Below are positions 35,085-48,494 of a stretch of DNA of 64,000 nt, piece by piece. The notes under the pieces are model-generated. The model did no database searches, was not told where the DNA came from, and saw only the letters and a list, made by a program, of their open reading frames with translations. Source of the DNA: Ampelocalamus luodianensis (lineage: Eukaryota > Streptophyta > Magnoliopsida > Poales > Poaceae); assembly GCA_036346255.1 (NCBI GenBank), contig CM070629.1:4655001-4719000 (forward strand), written 5' to 3'. Position numbers and translations under genes: made by a program. Position 1 is the stretch's first letter. Every line of letters starts with the position of its first letter.

Positions 35085-35533
35085 CAGAGGCGGAGCCAGG
35101 AATCCGACATAGGGGGGCAGCACAAATAACAAGCAAAATAGAACCAAGTTTGATTCACCGATCTCGTAGTTATAACCATACATATCAAGGCAATAATGCT
35201 ATGCAAAATACGAATAAGATTACATCTGTATTAATTTAAACTTAGATCTACGACTACCGGCACGATCATATTCATTAATGATATCATCATTACTAATCTT
35301 TTTAGCCATTGCCTTCTCAATATAAATTACCAAACAATCTCGTGCAAATCCATCTCCCATTGTAGTTCGAAGACGCGTCTTCATAACATTCATTCCTGAA
35401 AAGATTCTCTCGACAGTTGCGGTTGATATTGGAAGAGTTAAAACCAGTCTTAACAACTTTGTCATCACTCCGCCCCTAATGTTGTATTAGCAGTCGTTGG
35501 GGAGGCCAGCCCCCACCCCCTCCTCCGCCCCTG
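35085..35533 (-). mobile_element. hAT element fragment nested in the gypsy reverse transcriptase
   Basis: The ends CAGAGGCGGAGCCAGG (left) and CACAG-proximal GGGGCGGAGG (right, minus strand) form hAT-type inverted termini. A perfect 8-bp target duplication TGTGTGGA flanks it at 35077-35084 and 35534-35541. Eight-base duplications are diagnostic of hAT elements. The 449-bp size shows a deletion derivative. Confidence 0.9.
35220..35468 (-). pseudogene. hAT transposase C-terminal dimerisation domain fragment
   Basis: An 82-codon open stretch encodes LVLTLPISTATVERIFSGMN, KTRLRTTMGD, and DCLVIYIEKAM, matching the hATC dimerisation region seen in TTF/ZMYM-type hAT transposases (pattern LPxxTATVERxFSAM...K..LR..M). 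Only the C-terminal end of a normally 600-800-residue transposase is left; the catalytic and zinc-finger parts are missing. Confidence 0.85.
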
Positions 35534-38101
35534 TGTGTGGATTACCGTCATGTGAAAGTCATCACTATGAAGAATCGCTACCCACTACTGATTATAGATG
35601 AGTTGTTGGATGAACTAGTCGGATCACAGTGGTTTACAAGCTTGGACTTACGGGCGGGTTACCACCAGATACGCATGAAAACGGAGGATAAACATAAGAC
35701 TTCTTTCAAGACACATCACGGGCGTTATGAATTCAAGGTGATGCCATATGGTTTGACCGATGCACCAGCTACTTTTCAAGGTCTAATGAAATACTATTCT
35801 CAGGCCTTATCTGCGCCATGGGGTTCTAGTGTTTATCGATGACATCTTTGTTTATAGTCGCACACTAGAAGATCATGTGAAGCATCTTTGTTAAGTACTG
35901 GAAGTGTTGACGTACCATAAACTGAAAATCAAACAAGCTAAGTGCGTGTTTGCTCAGAGGCAATTGTCCTATTTAGGACATATCATCAGCCACAAGGGAG
36001 TAGCTACGGACCCAAAGAATATTGTGGCAGTCAAAGAGTGGCCGGTTCCAGAGAATATTAAACAAGTTCGTGGATTTCTCGGCATAGCCGGTTATTACAG
36101 AAAATTTGTCAAACATTTTAGCATGATCAGGCGTCCACTTACTGACTTGCTAAAGAAGAATGTTGTTTTTGCTTAGACTCAGGGCAAGCAGGAAGCCTTC
36201 CAAGCCTTGGAAAATGCTTTGATTTCAGCACCAGTCCTGGCTTTACCAGACTTCACTCAAGAATTTGTGATTGAGACTGATGCATCGGATAAGGGAATAG
36301 GGGTAGTGTTAATGCAGAACAAGCACCCACTTGCTTATCTCAGTAAGGCTTTAGGGCCTAAAGCATAGGGAATATCTAGATGTGAAAAGGAAGGATTGCT
36401 AGTTTTGTTGGCAGTGGAGCATTGGAGAGTTTATTTACAGTTTGGGGAGTTTGTAATTCGGACCGATCAAAGAAGTCTAGTGCATCTTGGGGATCAACGA
36501 TTGAATACTCTATGGCAGTAGAAAATAATGACTAAGATGTTGGGGTTACAATACCGAATCATGTATAAGCCTGAAACCACGAATAGAGCCGCAAATGCTC
36601 TTTCACGTAGAGAAAACAAGGATGATGTGGAAGTGATAGCAATCTCCACTGTTGTACCTGATTGGATGGAGGCGATAGCAGATCAACAAGACCCACAGGC
36701 AAACAAATTATTGCAAGAGTTGACAATCTCAGGCAATGGTACCAGCAAGTTTGAATTGCACAATGGAGTTCTCAAATTAGGGAACAGAGTGTGGGTAGGA
36801 AACAATGAAATAGTACAACGAAATATTCTAAACTCATTGCATTCTAGTGCCCTCGGAGCACATTCCGGTTTTCAAGTCACTTATCACCGGAAATGAAAAT
36901 TGTTTGCATGGCCGGGAATTAAACGGGATGTGCAAGCATTTGTGGAATAATGTTCCATATGCAAGCAGGCCAAGGCTGAACATGTGCGATACCCTAGGTT
37001 ACTTCAGCCTTTACCAGTTCCAGATCACGCCTGGCAAGTTGTATTTATGGACTTCATTCAAGGCCTGCCTCGGTCTGCTGGCTATAATTGTATAATGGTA
37101 CTAGTTGATAAATTCTCAAAGTATGCTAACTTCATAGCTATGGCACATCCTTTCACTGCCTTTCAGGTTGCTCACATATTTATACAAAATGTTTTCAAAC
37201 TATATGGACTACCCCAATCGATTGTGTCAGATTGTGATAGTGTGTTCACAAGTGTTTTATGGAAGGAATTGTTTCGAGCAGCGCAAACTCAGCTCCATAT
37301 GAGCTCAGCATACCATCCACAGACGGACGACCAAACTAAGCGTGTTAATCAATGTGTGGAAGCATACCTGCGTTGTTTTGTTCATGCGTGCCCAAGCAAG
37401 TGGTTCAATTGGTTGGCTTTAGCAAAATATTGGTATAACACTGCTCTACATTCTACCCTGGGTAAAAATCCATTTGAAATCTTGTATGGCTATGGCCCCT
37501 GACATTTTGGTATCAGAGATACTGCAGCCTGTCAGAATAGAGACTTGTCGGTTTGGTTGAAGGAAAGGAGATTGATGACAGAGCACTTGAAGCAACACCT
37601 CAATCGAGCCAACCAGCATATGAAGACTCAAGCTGATAAAAAAAGATCGGAGAGGACATTTCAAGAGGGAGACTAGGTGTACTTAAAACTCCAACCATAT
37701 GTTCATAGTTCAGTGGTAGCAAGAGCTAAACACAAATTGGCATTTCGTTACTTTGGCCCTTTTCAGGTTGAAAAGAAGGTGGAATCGATGGCATCCAAAC
37801 TACAACTGCCATCCACTTCAATGATCCATCCTATACTTCATGTATCGCATCTCAGGAAGGCGGATCCTCCTACGCGGATGGTACAGTCAGAGCTTCCTGG
37901 ACTAACTGAAGACCTATGAGTTCCACTCAAGGTGCCGCGACAACGACTCCGAGACAAAGGACCAACTTCCATCACCCAAGTCCAGGTACAATGGTCGGGA
38001 ACAACCACACCAGCGCCTACCTGGGAGGATTTGGAAGATTTGCAAGCTCGTTTTCCACATGCACCAGCTTAGGGTCAAGCTGAAACTGATGGGGGGAGAA
38101 A

Positions 38102-38518
38102 TGTCATGACTTCTGCTGGCAGAACATGGGAAGAACAAGCAGGCGAGAGGAGGATGGGCCCTCGGAACCGCAAGCCCAGCTCGAGATATCCAAGCGAAGA
38201 GTGGGCCAAGTTGTTTTGGGCCAACGACGCGGAGGTAGCGTAGGGGTTACGAAGCTTGTTATCGTTCTTTAAATAGTGAGTGGCTTGTGTCGTTTTCGGG
38301 TGACGATTGTAAAGACAGAATCCTCTTCCAACTAATCTACCTCTGTCTCCTTCCCAGTCTCCTTCCTTCTCTATCTCCGATGGAACTGGTTCTCGTTTGA
38401 TATATGGGTACGTAATAATGTCGAACGGGCGTGCGATCCCTTCCTTCGCCATGGGCGTACCGAAACAAACGGAAGCAACTAGACAAATATACAGCTTTGC
38501 AACGGTACAGGTGATGCA
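38102..38518 (+). repeat. Putative 3' LTR of the gypsy element
   Basis: It follows the polypurine tract and begins TGTCATGAC. It contains a TATA-like CTTTAAATAG near 38268. The end is uncertain because no partner LTR exists in the window. Confidence 0.5.
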
Positions 38519-38535
38519 GTTTCACGAAAACGCTT

Positions 38536-38712
38536 GAAAGGTTTCATGTTCGGTGAGTTTCACATGTTTAGAAGTTTTTACAAGATTCTAAGAAAGTTTC
38601 AACGAGTTTCTGATTTTGAAACTCAAGTTTTGACAAGTTTCAGCCAAAGAGTTTCAACAAGTTTCGGCAAATTTCAACCAAAAGTTTCAAGAAGTTTGAA
38701 CCAAAGTTTCAT
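38536..38712. repeat. Degenerate GTTTCA-rich low-complexity tract
   Basis: The motif AGTTTCA/GTTTCAA recurs about every 10-20 bases over this stretch in irregular spacing, giving a degenerate short-period repeat without coding potential. Confidence 0.6.
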
Positions 38713-38989
38713 CAGAAAAAAAACAAAGAGAAAAAACCCGGTATACTCACCTACGGCTGAATCTGAGGATTCCCGTCGCCAGCGGCCTCCTCCCAACATG
38801 TTGCCTCCGTCGTGCCTGTAGTCGCGCGTGCCTTCGTAGTGTCGGTCGTCGCCTATGGGCTTCAGCCGTTGTGACGGCCGTTGCTGCTACCGTGAAGGTT
38901 GATGGTCGCTTGGAGACCGGAGAAGTGAGAGAGGGTGGAGAGAGATAGAGAGGTGAGTGAGATTGAGGAGATGACTTGAGGACTATGAT

Positions 38990-39314
38990 CAGGGGTGCAA
39001 AATGGAGCGAATAATTTTCGTCTGACCGACCGAAAGCCGGTGGAGCGACTACGAAAAGGATAAATGGGTATCCGACACTATCCGTGTATGACTCTGACTC
39101 TGAGGAAAAAATGTGGAATAGGATATGGAATAAGTGATATCCGTTTGTATATATCCGTATGTCAGATGGTATGAAGATGTCTGTTGTGACTTCACTTAGG
39201 AATAGGATAACATATAGGCGGATTGTCGCGTCTGAGCTAGTGAGGAATACTAAGTGATTTTTCTTTAACATCTCGACTATTAGTCTCTCTATATTCGCTC
39301 TTATTTCACCCCTA
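38990..39314. mobile_element. Ac/Ds-like hAT MITE
   Basis: The left end CAGGGGTGCAAAATGGAGCGAA mirrors the right end, which reads TAGGGGTGAAATAAGAGCGAA on the minus strand. The interior has TATCCG/CGGATA repeats typical of Ds-like elements. Flanks ACTATGAT and ACTATCTA suggest an eroded 8-bp duplication. Confidence 0.6.
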
Positions 39315-39331
39315 CTATCTAATGTCTTGTG

Positions 39332-39480
39332 TAGGGATGCAAAAGAAACAGATAATTTTTGTCCAACTTACCGACTGAAGATTTACAGAGCGAATATAGA
39401 ATAGAAAAATAAGTATCCAGGCGTGTCCGACTCTAACTCCAGAAAAAAATACAAGAGGAGCCGTATCCGTTTGTACGAAC
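39332..39480. mobile_element. Truncated second Ds-like copy
   Basis: Starting TAGGGATGCAAAAG, it repeats the left half of the preceding element (GATAATTTTTGTCC, ACCGACTGAAG, GAGCGAATA, CCGTATCCGTTTG). No right terminus is found. Confidence 0.5.
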
Positions 39481-40592
39481 GAACAGTGCAGTAAATCTGC
39501 ATGAGGTTCTACGCTTTCTCAAACAAATTGGGTGGAGTGCGCGCTGTTCGACATCGCTTCACCTGGGACTGCAGAAAACTCGCTTGGGCTGCGCCGAAAT
39601 ATGGTTTGCCTAGTTAGTGGTTAGGTTGCCGCTTCCACTTTACTAACTGGAGTTGGGGCCCAGCTGCCTCAACTGGGCTGCCACAGTGCCACTTGCCTGC
39701 TGGGCCCGTGTCAGTAGGGGGCCCAGGCCAAGGCCCTAAAATCTGTACACGAACCACAAGTCCACAACACGATCTTTCTGTAGCTTATCTTATCTCTAAG
39801 TGCTTCGTGTTACTAGTATTAAAAAGTGATACGAATTACTAATTAACCTCTTGATCGTTATTTCTAAAAAGATAACCTCTTAATCCAAACAAGTATTGCA
39901 AACCTATTTGTCACAGAAGAATGTGATACTGTCAACTCGAATGAATCGTAAATGCATAACCATCGACGAAACATCAGGCGTCAGACATAGAATCCATTGG
40001 ATATATGGATTAGGAGTGTGATGAAATGACTCAGCGCCACAGGAATATCTCTGGCCGTTACTCACACGTACCTGGCCCTCACGTATTTTCCGTTGAGCGG
40101 ACAACTTGACATCGGTGCTCAGACGCCATGATGAGTAGTCGCTCGTTAGGTAACTCTCTTTACATCGGACCAGTGAGTATGGGCAAAGGCAGAAAGAGCG
40201 TTGTGGCATGTGCCGTGTCTGGCATCCTTGTCGACCCAATCCATCTCTTTATGCATGCACACTGTCGACCTGTTGCTGCCTGTTGGTAATTCATTCCATG
40301 CATGGCACCTCATCTTCCCCAACTTTTGATTTCTGCGTGCAGATGCTAGCTGCATAATGAGATGGTTACTGTGCATGTCCCGAGGTTTATCATCTAAAGG
40401 AGTAGACAGTGAGTCCAGTTCAACCAATCAAATCCAAAAGGGAGAGATCAATTTAAGTCCGGCCGGGGGGGCTCACCACCGAATCCTGCCCGGCCGGCCG
40501 GTCGTGGATCGCACAGATGCCACAGAAAAGGTTGTGTCGACGAAATCAGTGGCAAGCAGGACCTTCCACGGAGGTTTTTTTTTGCTTCTTGC
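39481..40592. other. Intergenic segment, nothing recognised
   Basis: Mixed composition, no gene recognised. A CCGGCCGG-rich spot lies near 40460-40500. Confidence 0.4.
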
Positions 40593-40600
40593 GTTTACTG

Positions 40601-40895
40601 TAGATCTGTTCAAACACCGGACTGAGATGGGTTTGAAAAACCCGGTCTCAAACGGGCAAGCCCGGGCCTGAGCCCGGCCCGGCCCGAAAATCCATTTCCC
40701 AACTTAAATTCATCATTTTGATCCTTTTTCGGAATAAAAAAGTACTATTTAATTTATTTTCAGAATTAAAAAAATAGAATCTCAGTTTTTTTATTGCTTT
40801 TCGGTCTTTAGAGCCGGAATTCCAATCCCAAACCCAGCTCGGACATGATCGGGTTCGGACCGGGCCACGGGCTGAGTCGCCTGTGAACAAGTCTA
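40601..40895. mobile_element. hAT-type MITE, 295 bp
   Basis: The termini TAGATCTGTTCA (left) and TAGACTTGTTCA (right, minus strand) form short inverted repeats, and a perfect 8-bp duplication GTTTACTG flanks the element (40593-40600, 40896-40903). GGCCCGG-rich subterminal repeats surround an AT-rich centre. Confidence 0.85.
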
Positions 40896-40903
40896 GTTTA
40901 CTG

Positions 40904-41694
40904 GTAAGGTTGAGACATGATACTTCAGCTGGCCAGCAAAGTTTACTGAAGTCAGCAAAACAGGAGTAAGGCGATTTAACTGCTTATTTCGCCCCTAAAT
41001 GCATGCATGGTTCATGCATGGAGCATATTGCTGGAGCACTTTGCAATATTCTTTTGGTCCTTTCATTCTTTCAACTTCGGTGGGCTCATCTTACAGCAAA
41101 TTAAGTTACTAACCACGGGAGTACTGATCGATGACAGTGTTCACACTAATTATTTAACGTAGTTCCCAGGTACGTACCAAACCGCTGTTTTACAGCAAGT
41201 AGAGTATCCAGCTTACGGCACAAGGGTTACTGCTACTAGCTAGCGACTTGAATAACCTTCCAGTGGAAGGGATATCCTTCAGATCGTGCTTAACTGCCCA
41301 ATGGTTCAATGCATACATGCGATTTTGGCAAGAATCGGATGCCCCTATACCTGACTGGCTGCACAATCTCAATCTCCCACAAAACACGGGCGTGGTAACC
41401 AGGTAACTTCTTTCAGTCTTTCACTTTTTGATACCAATGAGTTGGTCCACAAACTAGCGCGGCACATGTCACTTGTGTGTAGCTAAGTTGAACGACCGCA
41501 TCGATTGTCAAATTCAACCTATTGGAGGAAGCGTATGGTTGTCTTTGTCTATTTCGCATGGCCCTGAGATGCTGATCATGGTGGTAGTTATGCATATATA
41601 CAGTGATTTTTTTTCTTTATGCTATCTCTGCCCACCAACCTTAAGACTTTTGATCAGTCAAGCTAGTGGGCTACTTCACCTGTATGCACGGTCG
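40904..41694. other. Intergenic segment, nothing recognised
   Basis: No gene or repeat family recognised. Open frames are short and without domains. Confidence 0.4.
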
Positions 41695-41835
41695 GGCGTT
41701 AATTACTATGAGAAGTCTTACAACACTCGAAGCGTTAATTACTATGAGAAGTCTTACACTCGAAGCGTTAATTACTATGAGAAGTCTTACAACGCTCGAA
41801 GCGTTAATTACTATGAGAAGTCTTACAACACTCGA
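41695..41835. repeat. Four tandem copies of a 36-bp unit
   Basis: The unit GCGTTAATTACTATGAGAAG...CTCGAA occurs four times; the second copy lacks 3 bp (33 bp). All units keep the same frame, so the surrounding frame (41473-41847) encodes NYYEKSYNTRSV-type repeats, but nothing else in that frame looks like a gene. Confidence 0.95.
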
Positions 41836-44212
<2,377 letters not shown>

Positions 44213-44328
44213 GGCCCCACCTTCCGGACATGGGCCCACCGTCAGTGGCTGTCAGTCCCGGTGGCTGACCTGTCCGGCCCCACCATGCCGGGCGGTTGTC
44301 CACCTCCGGACGGGACACCGGGCCCCAC
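44213..44328 (+). promoter_or_regulatory. Cluster of four GGSCCCAC (class I TCP-like) sites
   Basis: GGCCCCAC at 44213-44220, GGGCCCAC at 44232-44239, GGCCCCAC at 44276-44283 and 44321-44328 all match GTGGGNCC on the minus strand, the class I TCP consensus. They lie 77-192 bp upstream of the TATA box, all in one orientation, with similar intervals for the last three (44 and 45 bp). Confidence 0.5.
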
Positions 44329-44356
44329 CGCTGCCGCACCGCGGACTGACATCCAC

Positions 44357-44364
44357 TGACGTCA
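44357..44364. promoter_or_regulatory. TGACGTCA palindrome (bZIP site) in the GH3 promoter
   Basis: A perfect CRE-type palindrome 41 bp upstream of the TATA box. bZIP/TGA sites near auxin response elements are known composite elements in soybean GH3 promoters. Confidence 0.65.
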
Positions 44365-44404
44365 TCCCATGTCCTCTCACTCCTCCTCGCCCGTCGCCTC
44401 CCCC

Positions 44405-44412
44405 TATAAATA
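44405..44412 (+). promoter_or_regulatory. TATA box of the GH3 gene
   Basis: TATAAATA lies 141 bp upstream of the ATG at 44546, which would give a 5' leader of about 110 bases. Confidence 0.75.
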
Positions 44413-44545
44413 TCTCGCCATTCCAAACCATTCCGAACCAGGCATACACCACCAACACAAAACACACACGCATTCTTTAGCTGCTGCCTAGTGCCTACTA
44501 GCTCTATCTAAGCTAGCGTTCGCTGTTAGTGTTTGGGTTGAACCA

Positions 44546-46511
44546 ATGGCGGTGATGACCGATATGTTGACAGCCATTGGCGCGGCTCTCCGGAGCCCGG
44601 CCTCGTCCCCGGCGGCGGCGGTGAAAGAGAAGGACGCCGAGAAGCTCCGGTTCATCGAGGAGATGACCTCCAACGTGGACTCCGTGCAGGAGCGCGTCCT
44701 TGCTGAGATCCTCGGCTGGAACGCCGACACGGAGTACCTTAAGAATTGCGGCCTCGACGGCGCCACCGACTGCGCCACCTTCCGGGCCAAGGTGCCGGTG
44801 GTGTCGTACGACGATCTGCAGCCGTACATCCAGCGCATTGCCAATGGAGACCGCTCGCCCATCCTGTCGGCGCACCCCGTCTCCGAGTTCCTCACCAGCT
44901 CCGGCACGTCGGCCGGCGAGCGCAAGCTGATGCCCACCATTAAGGATGAGCTCGACCGCCGCCAGCTGCTCTACAGCCTCCTCATGCCAGTCATGAACCT
45001 GTAAGTTTACTATACCACTCATTGACACACTGTAAATTTGACACACACACATGGAAGTACAGTTAGTAATTAATGGCCATGGTGCGTTCAATGATTTGTA
45101 TAGGTATGTGCCTGGGCTTGACAAGGGGAAGGGACTCTACTTCCTCTTCGTGAAGTCGGAGACGAAGACGCCAGGCGGCCTGACGGCGCGGCCCGTCCTG
45201 ACGAGCTACTACAAGAGCGACCACTTCAAGAACCGGCCGTACGACCCCTACCATAACTACACGAGCCCGACGGCGGCCATCCTCTGCGCGGACGCGTTCC
45301 AGAGTATGTACGCGCAGATGGTGTGCGGCCTGTGCCAGCGCCAAGACGTGCTGCGCCTCGGCGCCGTGTTCGCCTCCGGCCTCCTCCGGGCCATTCGCTT
45401 CCTCCAGCTCAACTGGGAGCAGCTCGCCGCCGACATCGAGGCCGGTGCGCTCATTCCACGCGTCACCGATCCGTCGGTGCGCGAGGCGGTCGCCGGCATC
45501 CTCCGGCCGGACCCCGAGCTCGCCCAGTTCGTCCGCGCCGAGTGTTCCAAGGGCGACTGGGCCGGCATCATCACGCGCATTTGGCCGAACACCAAGTACC
45601 TGGACGTCATAGTCACTGGCGCGATGGCGCAGTACATCCCGACCCTCCAGTACTACAGCGGCGGCCTGCCGATGGCGTGCACCATGTACGCGTCCTCCGA
45701 GTGCTACTTTGGCCTCAACCTCCGCCCGATGTGCGACCCGTCCGAGGTGTCCTACACCATCATGCCCAACATGGGCTACTTCGAGTTCCTCCCCGTGGAC
45801 GAGACCGGCGCGGCGTCCGGCGACGCGAGCCAGCTCGTGGACCTCGCCCAAGTGGAGGCCGGGCGCGAGTACGAGCTGGTGATCACGACCTACGCCGGGC
45901 TGAACCGGTACCGCGTCGGCGACGTCCTCCGCGTGACGGGGTTCCATAACGCGGCCCCTCAGTTCCGGTTCGTGCGCCGCAAGAACGTGCTGCTGTCCAT
46001 CGAGTCCGACAAGACCGACGAGGCCGAGCTTCAGCGCGCGGTGGAGCGCGCCTCCGCGCTGCTCCGCCCGCACGGCGCGTCCGTGGTGGAATACACCAGC
46101 CACGCGTGCACCAAGCGCATCCCGGGGCACTACGTCATCTACTGGGAGCTACTGACCAAGGGGCCCGGCTCCGGCGCCGGCACCACAGTGGACAAGGAGA
46201 CGCTGGACAAGTGCTGCCTCGAGATGGAGGAGGCCCTGAACACGGTGTACAGGCAGAGCCGGGTCGCGGACGGCTCGATCGGGCCGCTCGAGATCCGGGT
46301 CGTCCGGCCCGGCACCTTCGAGGAGCTCATGGACTACGCCATCTCCCGCGGCGCATCCATCAACCAGTACAAGGTGCCCCGGTGCGTGACCTTCCCGCCC
46401 ATCATCGAGCTGCTCGACTCGCGCGTCGTGTCCAGCCACTTCAGCCCCGACCTGCCGCACTGGACCCCGGCCCGGCGGTCCGACCATACCGCAGAGGAAT
46501 GCTCACCATAG
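44546..46511 (+). CDS. GH3-8: GH3 acyl-acid amido synthetase (auxin-conjugating, rice GH3-8-like)
   Basis: Exons 44546-45000 and 45104-46511 (intron of 103 bp, GTAAGT...TATAG) give 620 residues; the family is usually 570-620. It contains the acyl-adenylate motifs of the ANL superfamily: SSGTSAGERK (118-127, phosphate loop), YASSE (347-351) and YRVGDVL (421-427). The whole protein resembles rice GH3-8 closely, a group II GH3 that joins indole-3-acetic acid to amino acids such as Asp in the cytosol, using ATP, lowering free auxin. In rice this affects growth and disease resistance. The C-terminus ends ARRSDHTAEECSP, slightly longer than I recall for rice GH3-8. The coding part is strongly GC-rich at third positions, which creates long antisense frames that are not genes. 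Promoter features upstream (TATA, TGACGTCA, TGTCTC) fit an auxin-induced early-response gene. The assignment to GH3-8 rather than a close paralogue rests on overall resemblance. Confidence 0.97.
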
Positions 46512-47387
46512 ACCGGAGATTGCTGCACCTTGGACCTTGCTCGCAGAAGTAGAATGCCTCCACCTAAATATTTGTTAATTTTGGAATTTTTTATGGTTGC
46601 TGTCAATTGGTCGCATGAGATTGAGAGTACCTTCGATGTGAGGAGATTGATGTAAGAGGCTACCACTAGTAGTACTACTTGTCTGTATCAGGAATGTGTT
46701 TAATTTAACGTGTCGCCGAAACCGTACGAGTTCTGCACAAGATTTTGTTCCAGATATTGGTCACGAGCTGGACAACTTTAGACACCAGTGACCACTGCTT
46801 TTCCTGATTCTCCTCCTGCCTTTAGCCTTTCCATTTTACGTGAGCCAATTCATTGACGGGCTTCGTGAGAGGTTCGTTGTTGATGCTACGTTGGAAATTG
46901 GAGCGAGGGGTAAAACTGCCGGATTATTAGCTCTCGTACATGCCTTCAGCTTCTCGCCATCAACTACTACCGCTTCAAGGGCATTTTATTAGTCTTTTAA
47001 ATTGTTGATGCAAGTGTCTAATAGGAGTACCTATGTGAAATTCTTCCATCTGTGATGCTGACACTTGATTAATCAGACTAACTTTAAAAAAGTGTCATGC
47101 TAAATCATGCCAGACCGAAGCACGATCCTGCACACTGCTAGGTCGTCAGGTCATAGCTACAAATGGACCAACATACTTTCCTGAATGTACAGTACTGCTT
47201 TTGTGTTTCCTTTGCTCGCTTTCCATTCTTCTCAACCAAAGATATGCCAAAAGGAAAGGGCCGTTTCTTGTTCTTCACATTGTAACTTGTAAGTTCAGCA
47301 AAGAGTTTCGAATACTCGCTCAACTCGTATTCTTGATTCAACGTTTGCCTCAAAGACATGTTCGTTGATCAATACACTGGTGATTAG
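46512..47387. other. GH3 3' flank
   Basis: AT-rich, contains the GH3 3' UTR at its left end. No other gene is recognised. Confidence 0.5.
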
Positions 47388-48420
47388 GGGTGTCAGTCGA
47401 ATTACCCGTTTTATCCAGTGGTGAGGATATAATAATCCTCAATTAATTAAATTATTTATCTGTAATTGTTATTATAGATAGCAATATCTTCATATTATTC
47501 GTAAAGATACCCTTTATCATTAACAAGAGAGAAATCTAGCCGAGTGGCCGTAAACCATTTTACGATAACACTATATGATCATAAGTACTTCTACGACTAC
47601 CTAGTGGTCATAAGATTTCCTACTACTACCTCATCATCGTAAGTCTTACTACGATCACTTCATAGTCATAAGTTTTACTGCGATCAGGTCAACTACGACC
47701 ACCCTATAGTCAACAAAACTTATAGACATGTGGCCCCAATGGACTAGGGACACTTATACGTTGTGTTTAATACACACAAATAGTTAATATGTGTTGTTAT
47801 TCTCCAGGATAACTACACGTATTAATCATCTATCTCTGACATAGGTGCAAGGCGACGTGAGATGATCAGTCTCTAACAATAACCGTCATTGAACGTGCGT
47901 ATTTTATCAAACAGTAAGACGCCTCTTGATATGGGACAACTGTTATCCCTTCACGCGCTATATAAGGAGTAAAGCCGATGGACAAGAAGAAGAACGACAA
48001 TGAAGACAAGATCAACAGACATAAGTCATTAAGCTCTAGTTCTAGTGATTTATTCCATGTTATAAAGTATAGTCAATACAGCAACACACGAGTAGGGTTT
48101 TTTATTCTCTCAGGAGAAGGCACAAACCTGTATAAAATCCATGTGTCTTTTTCTATGTGGTTTAACTCAAGGAGAGTCCCCATCATTCATTCGTAAGATC
48201 GATACTAAACTATCGATATCCAGCATCCGAATTCGGTTGGTAGCGAATATGGTTTAGATTTTTTTTTTATCCGATTAACAATTTCTCCCCTATTCGTATT
48301 CGCATTCGCATTAAAAAATGGATATGAATATGGTATGGACTTTTGTCATCCGAAAATGTTGTTTTATCCACACTATTCGTATTCGAATTCGATAAAATAA
48401 TATACATATTTTATTGCAGT
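47388..48420. mobile_element. Ds-like hAT remnant, interrupted by a solo LTR
   Basis: TAGGGGTGTCAGTCGAATTACCC at 47385-47407 resembles a Ds-like terminus. After the solo LTR (47419-48218), the sequence continues with CCGAATTCGG, ATTCGTATTCG and GGATATGAATATGG, the subterminal repeat style of Ac/Ds-like elements. No clear right terminus. Confidence 0.45.
47419..48218. repeat. Solo LTR, 800 bp (copy B)
   Basis: Flanked by a perfect 5-bp duplication TCCAG (47414-47418, 48219-48223). It starts TGGTGAGGAT, is 800 bp long like copy A, and has the TATA-like CTATATAAGG near 47958. A solo LTR forms by recombination between the two LTRs of a full element. Confidence 0.9.
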
Positions 48421-48494
48421 ATGGCTAGTTAGTTCGATGAGTAATTTTAGTTTAATATGAATTCGTGTTTTTAGGTGAAAATAGATAAACCAGA

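Larger units (their letters stand above)
34306..38070 (+). pseudogene. gypsy pol remnant (PR-RT-RH-IN-chromodomain)
   Basis: The protease-like part (about 34310-34420) shows the LIDSGSTHSF aspartic-protease active site. The reverse transcriptase (about 34920-35084 and 35534-35890) is split by the hAT insertion; its right half shows the LDLRAGYHQIRM segment, and the region expected to hold the catalytic Asp pair near 35835 has shifted frame. RNase H (about 36180-36620) has the ETDASDKGIG active-site motif and in-frame stops near 36180, 36366 and 36520. The integrase zinc finger and core lie at about 36830-37500 with the VDKFSKYANF segment. A chromodomain-like tail (VQWSG...TWEDLEDLQARFP) near 38000-38065 marks it as a chromovirus. 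Frameshifts and stops occur in almost every domain, so it cannot encode an active polyprotein. Confidence 0.85.
34306..38518 (+). mobile_element. Degenerate Ty3/gypsy chromovirus, 5'-truncated
   Basis: Protease, reverse transcriptase, RNase H, integrase and chromodomain remnants follow one another in the plus orientation, the Ty3/gypsy order, and end at a polypurine tract GATGGGGGGAGAA (38088-38100). A putative 3' LTR starting TGTCATGAC follows at 38102; its end near 38518 is a guess. No matching 5' LTR or gag is found upstream, so the left end is deleted. A 449-bp hAT fragment interrupts it. Confidence 0.85.

Noticed and set aside
45063..46130. 355-codon antisense open frame in the GH3 gene
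   Set aside because: It is the shadow of a GC-rich third-position coding exon. It has no domain of its own, and the sense strand is unmistakably GH3.
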